Assembly: GCA_021838985.1 (NCBI GenBank)
Contig: JAKCCC010000057.1
Location: 1-8,456 of the forward strand
DNA length: 8,456 nucleotides
Direction of reading: 5' to 3'
Source of the DNA: Planctomycetota bacterium
GTDB taxonomy: Bacteria; Planctomycetota; Phycisphaerae; WQYP01
The position numbers and the translations under genes were made by a program. Below the pieces are notes generated by a model. That model made no database searches, was not told where the DNA came from, and saw only the letters and a program-made list of their open reading frames with translations. Within the stretch, counting starts at the first letter, position 1. Every line of letters starts with the position of its first letter. This document shows, piece after piece, positions 6,078 to 8,456 of this stretch.

Positions 6078-8240
6078 TTACACCCCTTCGCGCCGGCGGC
6101 AGACGCACGTGTCGCGCCGGCCGCGGAACTCGATCGGCACGGTCTGTTCCGTGGCCGCGGTGATCGTGACATTTTCCAGTTGGCCGTTCCGCATGGATGC
6201 GCTGACCGATAAGCCACCGGGCAGACGGATGCGTTCAAACGCCGCCTCGGACCAGTCCGCGGGGATGCCGCGGAACAGATGGATGACGCCGGCCTGCTGA
6301 TGCACGAGCATTTCCATGATGGCGGTGGCCCCGGCCATGGTGCCGTCGAGTTGCATGATCTCGTTCGTGGCGCGGGGCTTGTCCATGTCCTGGCGCCGAT
6401 GGGCGGTCAGGCCGCGGAAGCGCGGCAGATACACCGTGGCCCAACCTTCATTGACGAACAGCGCCCGCCAAAGCTCGAGCAGATGTATGGGAGACTCGGA
6501 AAAACCCATACGGGCGTGAATGATCGCCGCCCACGGATAACACCATTCGCTCCACTGGCCCATGCCGCGCAGGATCCAGTGATCGACCGTGTTATTGACG
6601 ATGCGCGCCTGTTCCGCGTTGGAAGGATCGAAAGTAGCAAAGGGATAGATAAGGGCCAGATGGGAATGGTGCCTATGGCACACATCCAGGTCCTGACCCT
6701 CCCAAAGCAGGATATGTTCCATGTCCACCGCACCGGACGAACCGCCGGTCGTATAAGGAGGCAGGCGGCGGCGAATGTCTCGCCAAACCGGTTTAGGTGG
6801 TTCACCCAGAATGGCGCAGGCTTCCAGCAGAGCTTGCGCCAGCATGTGGGCGCACATCAACTGATTGGACGGGTTTCGTCCGCAGTTTTGTATTCTTGGC
6901 TGGCCATGGACCATCACGGGAAAACCAAGGCCATACTCCGCGGAAACGCCCAGGGGAATCGACAGCCGCCCTCCTTCTTCCTGGAGCGCCGCTTCAAACC
7001 CGCGCATGACGCCCCGCATAAAAGGCATGGCGCGCCGGCGGAGGAATTCGACATCCCGCGTATGCTGATAGTACAGCCAGTACAATTGCGCCAGCCAGCC
7101 GCCGCAGGAGAAATCGAGCACGCTTCCGGTCATGATGCCGCCGCACTGCATGCCGCGATCATCCACGGAGTGGGTCAACAGGAGGCCGTCCTCAATCTCC
7201 AGGAGGTTGCGGGCGTTTTCGCGCATCACGTACTGGAACGGATCAGATTCGAGCATGTCGAACAATGGATGCATATGCGCATAGGCCCCGATCCCCAGGG
7301 CCAGCGTGTAGATTTGCTGAATGTTGACGTTGAACACATAGCCGCCCTGCCAGGGCGTGCGCTGATATTCCTCCACCCACGGCCCTTGGAGGCCGCAGGC
7401 GACGCCTTGCGGATCGGTGGCGCAGGCGAATTTATACAAAGCGAAGCGATAGAACGTTGTGAGCCAGGGGTTGTGCGACAGGCGAATCGTGGGGCCATGG
7501 TCCCAGTAACGACGCCACCAGGCGCGGTTGGCCGCCAAAGCCTCGTCCCAATCAGCGGGATCGCCAATCTTTCGAACCGCGCCAGCTTCACGGGTGACGG
7601 CAATATGCCACCGGCCTTCCCCGCCCGCACATGCGGCGCAGAGTCCAAGATCGTCCGGGCTGGGTTGAAACCATCCGACCGTTTCGCCCTCCGAAAATGG
7701 CACGGGCGGCGCGAAGCCGGCACGCTGGAGCGTAGAGCTGACCCATTCCCAGGCGGGGCGGGGACGTACCTGGCGGATAAGCCGGTCTGGATCGCGCGCC
7801 AAGAGCTGGCCCCTATCCCGCGCCATCATCCACGACACACGTCGCCCCGCTTGCGTGACGATATCGACCACGCCACTGGCGTAGTCGAGGCGCGCCTCAC
7901 GCAGCGCGTCGTCCAGAACGAATTCAAAACGCCCCGCCGGCAGGCGGGTGGGCCGCCACCAGAAATCTCCCACATCCAACGGCAGCTTTTGGCGGACGAA
8001 CCGCTTATTGGTGGGACGAACATCCAGCGGATCAAAAGTCTCCACCAGCTCGCGGTAACTTTGGCCGGGTAAAACACGCTCACCGCAGCGGTGATCCCAA
8101 TAGTCGGAGCGGTTAACCGTTACGCACAAACGGCAGCCGGCGCCCCAAATCAAAGCCCCCATGTTGCCGTTTGCCAGCGGCATGCCGCAGTGGGGGCGTT
8201 CCAGTGGAAAAGGCAGAACAAAGTCATCGCAACTCGGCAT
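6078..8240 (-). CDS. Glycoside hydrolase family 95 (alpha-L-fucosidase / alpha-L-galactosidase type)
   Basis: This 720-residue enzyme would cleave terminal alpha-L-fucosyl or alpha-L-galactosyl residues from glycans by inversion. The N-terminal beta-domain starts with LPFPLERPHCGMPLANGNMG (9-28), the family's P-L-G-N-G-x-x-G motif. The helical barrel contains TPWQGGYVFNVNIQQIY, with the paired Asn at N304 and N306. PLGVSAEYG gives candidate general acid E435, then come HRHHSHL (522-528) and MQLDGTMAGATAIMEMLV with D632. The spacings N306-E435 (129) and E435-D632 (197) resemble Asn423-Glu566-Asp766 of Bifidobacterium bifidum AfcA. The usual S-P-E reads SAE, and the G-D-G-G-T-G-W segment reads RGMGQW, so it is a divergent member. 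The start is the ATG at 8240, two bases after the upstream stop; the frame stays open upstream, but that overlaps the neighbour. The ribosome site is weak. No signal peptide is seen, suggesting an intracellular enzyme or an external start error. Confidence 0.9.
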   Translation of the reverse strand: MPSCDDFVLPFPLERPHCGMPLANGNMGALIWGAGCRLCVTVNRSDYWDHRCGERVLPGQSYRELVETFDPLDVRPTNKRFVRQKLPLDVGDFWWRPTRLPAGRFEFVLDDALREARLDYASGVVDIVTQAGRRVSWMMARDRGQLLARDPDRLIRQVRPRPAWEWVSSTLQRAGFAPPVPFSEGETVGWFQPSPDDLGLCAACAGGEGRWHIAVTREAGAVRKIGDPADWDEALAANRAWWRRYWDHGPTIRLSHNPWLTTFYRFALYKFACATDPQGVACGLQGPWVEEYQRTPWQGGYVFNVNIQQIYTLALGIGAYAHMHPLFDMLESDPFQYVMRENARNLLEIEDGLLLTHSVDDRGMQCGGIMTGSVLDFSCGGWLAQLYWLYYQHTRDVEFLRRRAMPFMRGVMRGFEAALQEEGGRLSIPLGVSAEYGLGFPVMVHGQPRIQNCGRNPSNQLMCAHMLAQALLEACAILGEPPKPVWRDIRRRLPPYTTGGSSGAVDMEHILLWEGQDLDVCHRHHSHLALIYPFATFDPSNAEQARIVNNTVDHWILRGMGQWSEWCYPWAAIIHARMGFSESPIHLLELWRALFVNEGWATVYLPRFRGLTAHRRQDMDKPRATNEIMQLDGTMAGATAIMEMLVHQQAGVIHLFRGIPADWSEAAFERIRLPGGLSVSASMRNGQLENVTITAATEQTVPIEFRGRRDTCVCRRREGV

Positions 8241-8242
8241 GG

Positions 8243-8456
8243 TCAAGGCATCCGAAAGATCCGGGGCGGCCCCATTACCTTGGCCTGGAAGCGCACCGTC
8301 ACCCGGCGGTCCCCTCCCACCGTGATCCATTGGAAAAATCGATTCTTGGCATTGGTCATCACATAACAGTTGCCCGTGGCAGCGCCCGCCGGATCGCGGA
8401 CCCAATCCGGGTGATACATGGGCCACCAGCCGCTGGGATAGCCATGCGCGTCGAGT
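8243..8456 (-). CDS. C-terminal end of an unidentified protein with possible carbohydrate-binding beta-sandwich (partial)
   Basis: Seventy codons plus TGA are visible; the gene enters from the right edge in the frame whose first full codon starts at 8455. Residues 29-59 (NCYVMTNAKNRFFQWITV, then RRVTVRFQAK) have the alternating strand pattern that opens CBM4/9-like domains, where a small amphipathic strand is followed by an aromatic strand and then by a pattern like Y-T-V-S-F-x-A-K. The protein ends only 11 residues later (MGPPRIFRMP), too early for such a domain, so it looks truncated. The preceding part is Trp/Tyr/His-rich (GWWPMYHPDW). The TGA lies two bases before the GH95 ATG, implying co-transcription. 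The main domain lies outside the window and its function is unknown. Confidence 0.6.
   Translation of the reverse strand, partial: LDAHGYPSGWWPMYHPDWVRDPAGAATGNCYVMTNAKNRFFQWITVGGDRRVTVRFQAKVMGPPRIFRMP

Noticed and set aside
6279..8072. A 597-codon open frame on the plus strand
   Set aside because: It is fully antisense to the GH95 gene, which has clear catalytic motifs. Long antisense frames are common opposite GC-rich genes, and this translation shows no domain.
8241..8426. Extended GH95 start at the GTG at 8426
   Set aside because: The added 62 residues overlap the upstream reading frame in another phase and look like shadow sequence. The family's N-terminal motif begins just after the ATG at 8240.

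Overview
The window suggests a GC-rich bacterium of the PVC group or a relative (Lentisphaerota, Kiritimatiellota, Verrucomicrobiota or Planctomycetota). The main evidence is a prepilin-type reading frame at the left edge (FTLIELLVVISIIAIL followed by LLPALAKAR), a style these phyla carry in many copies. It sits beside an AraC regulator, a GH95-type glycoside hydrolase, a divergent uroporphyrinogen-decarboxylase (URO-D) family protein and a BchC-like medium-chain dehydrogenase. This assignment is inferred from gene style; no rRNA or other taxonomic marker is present.

Every recognisable gene lies on the minus strand, so the biological order runs from right to left. At the right edge is the C-terminal end of an unidentified protein with a possible carbohydrate-binding beta-sandwich (8243-8456). 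Two bases after its stop begins a complete 720-residue GH95 enzyme (6078-8240). A 183-base gap follows, then a tightly packed trio: a zinc-less MDR dehydrogenase (4842-5894), a URO-D family protein overlapping it by four bases (3715-4845), and a NIF3-like metalloprotein 45 bases further on (2878-3669). About 1 kb without a convincing gene (1883-2877) separates the trio from an AraC regulator with its own sigma70-like promoter (838-1722). A 550-base intergenic region rich in inverted repeats follows, then the start of a pseudopilin-like gene that runs off the left edge (1-286).

The right-hand genes look like a sugar-utilisation locus. The GH95 enzyme would release L-fucose or L-galactose from glycans. 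The dehydrogenase, URO-D protein and NIF3 protein form a probable translation unit whose substrate cannot be read from sequence. The AraC protein has a cupin sensor domain and is a plausible local regulator.

The most unusual signals are these. A short relic ending in a TGATG overlap with the dehydrogenase start looks like the last strands of a carbohydrate-binding domain, and the right-edge fragment looks like the first strands of such a domain, so GH95 may sit inside a broken gene. The pseudopilin has a very long, partly hydrophobic leader. Two inverted repeats in the araC-pilin intergenic region have the same 10-nt spacing. A nine-C tract lies inside araC. Two adjacent GTGATCAC palindromes sit exactly 10 bp apart in the gene-free stretch. 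No mobile element, CRISPR array, tRNA or rRNA was seen.
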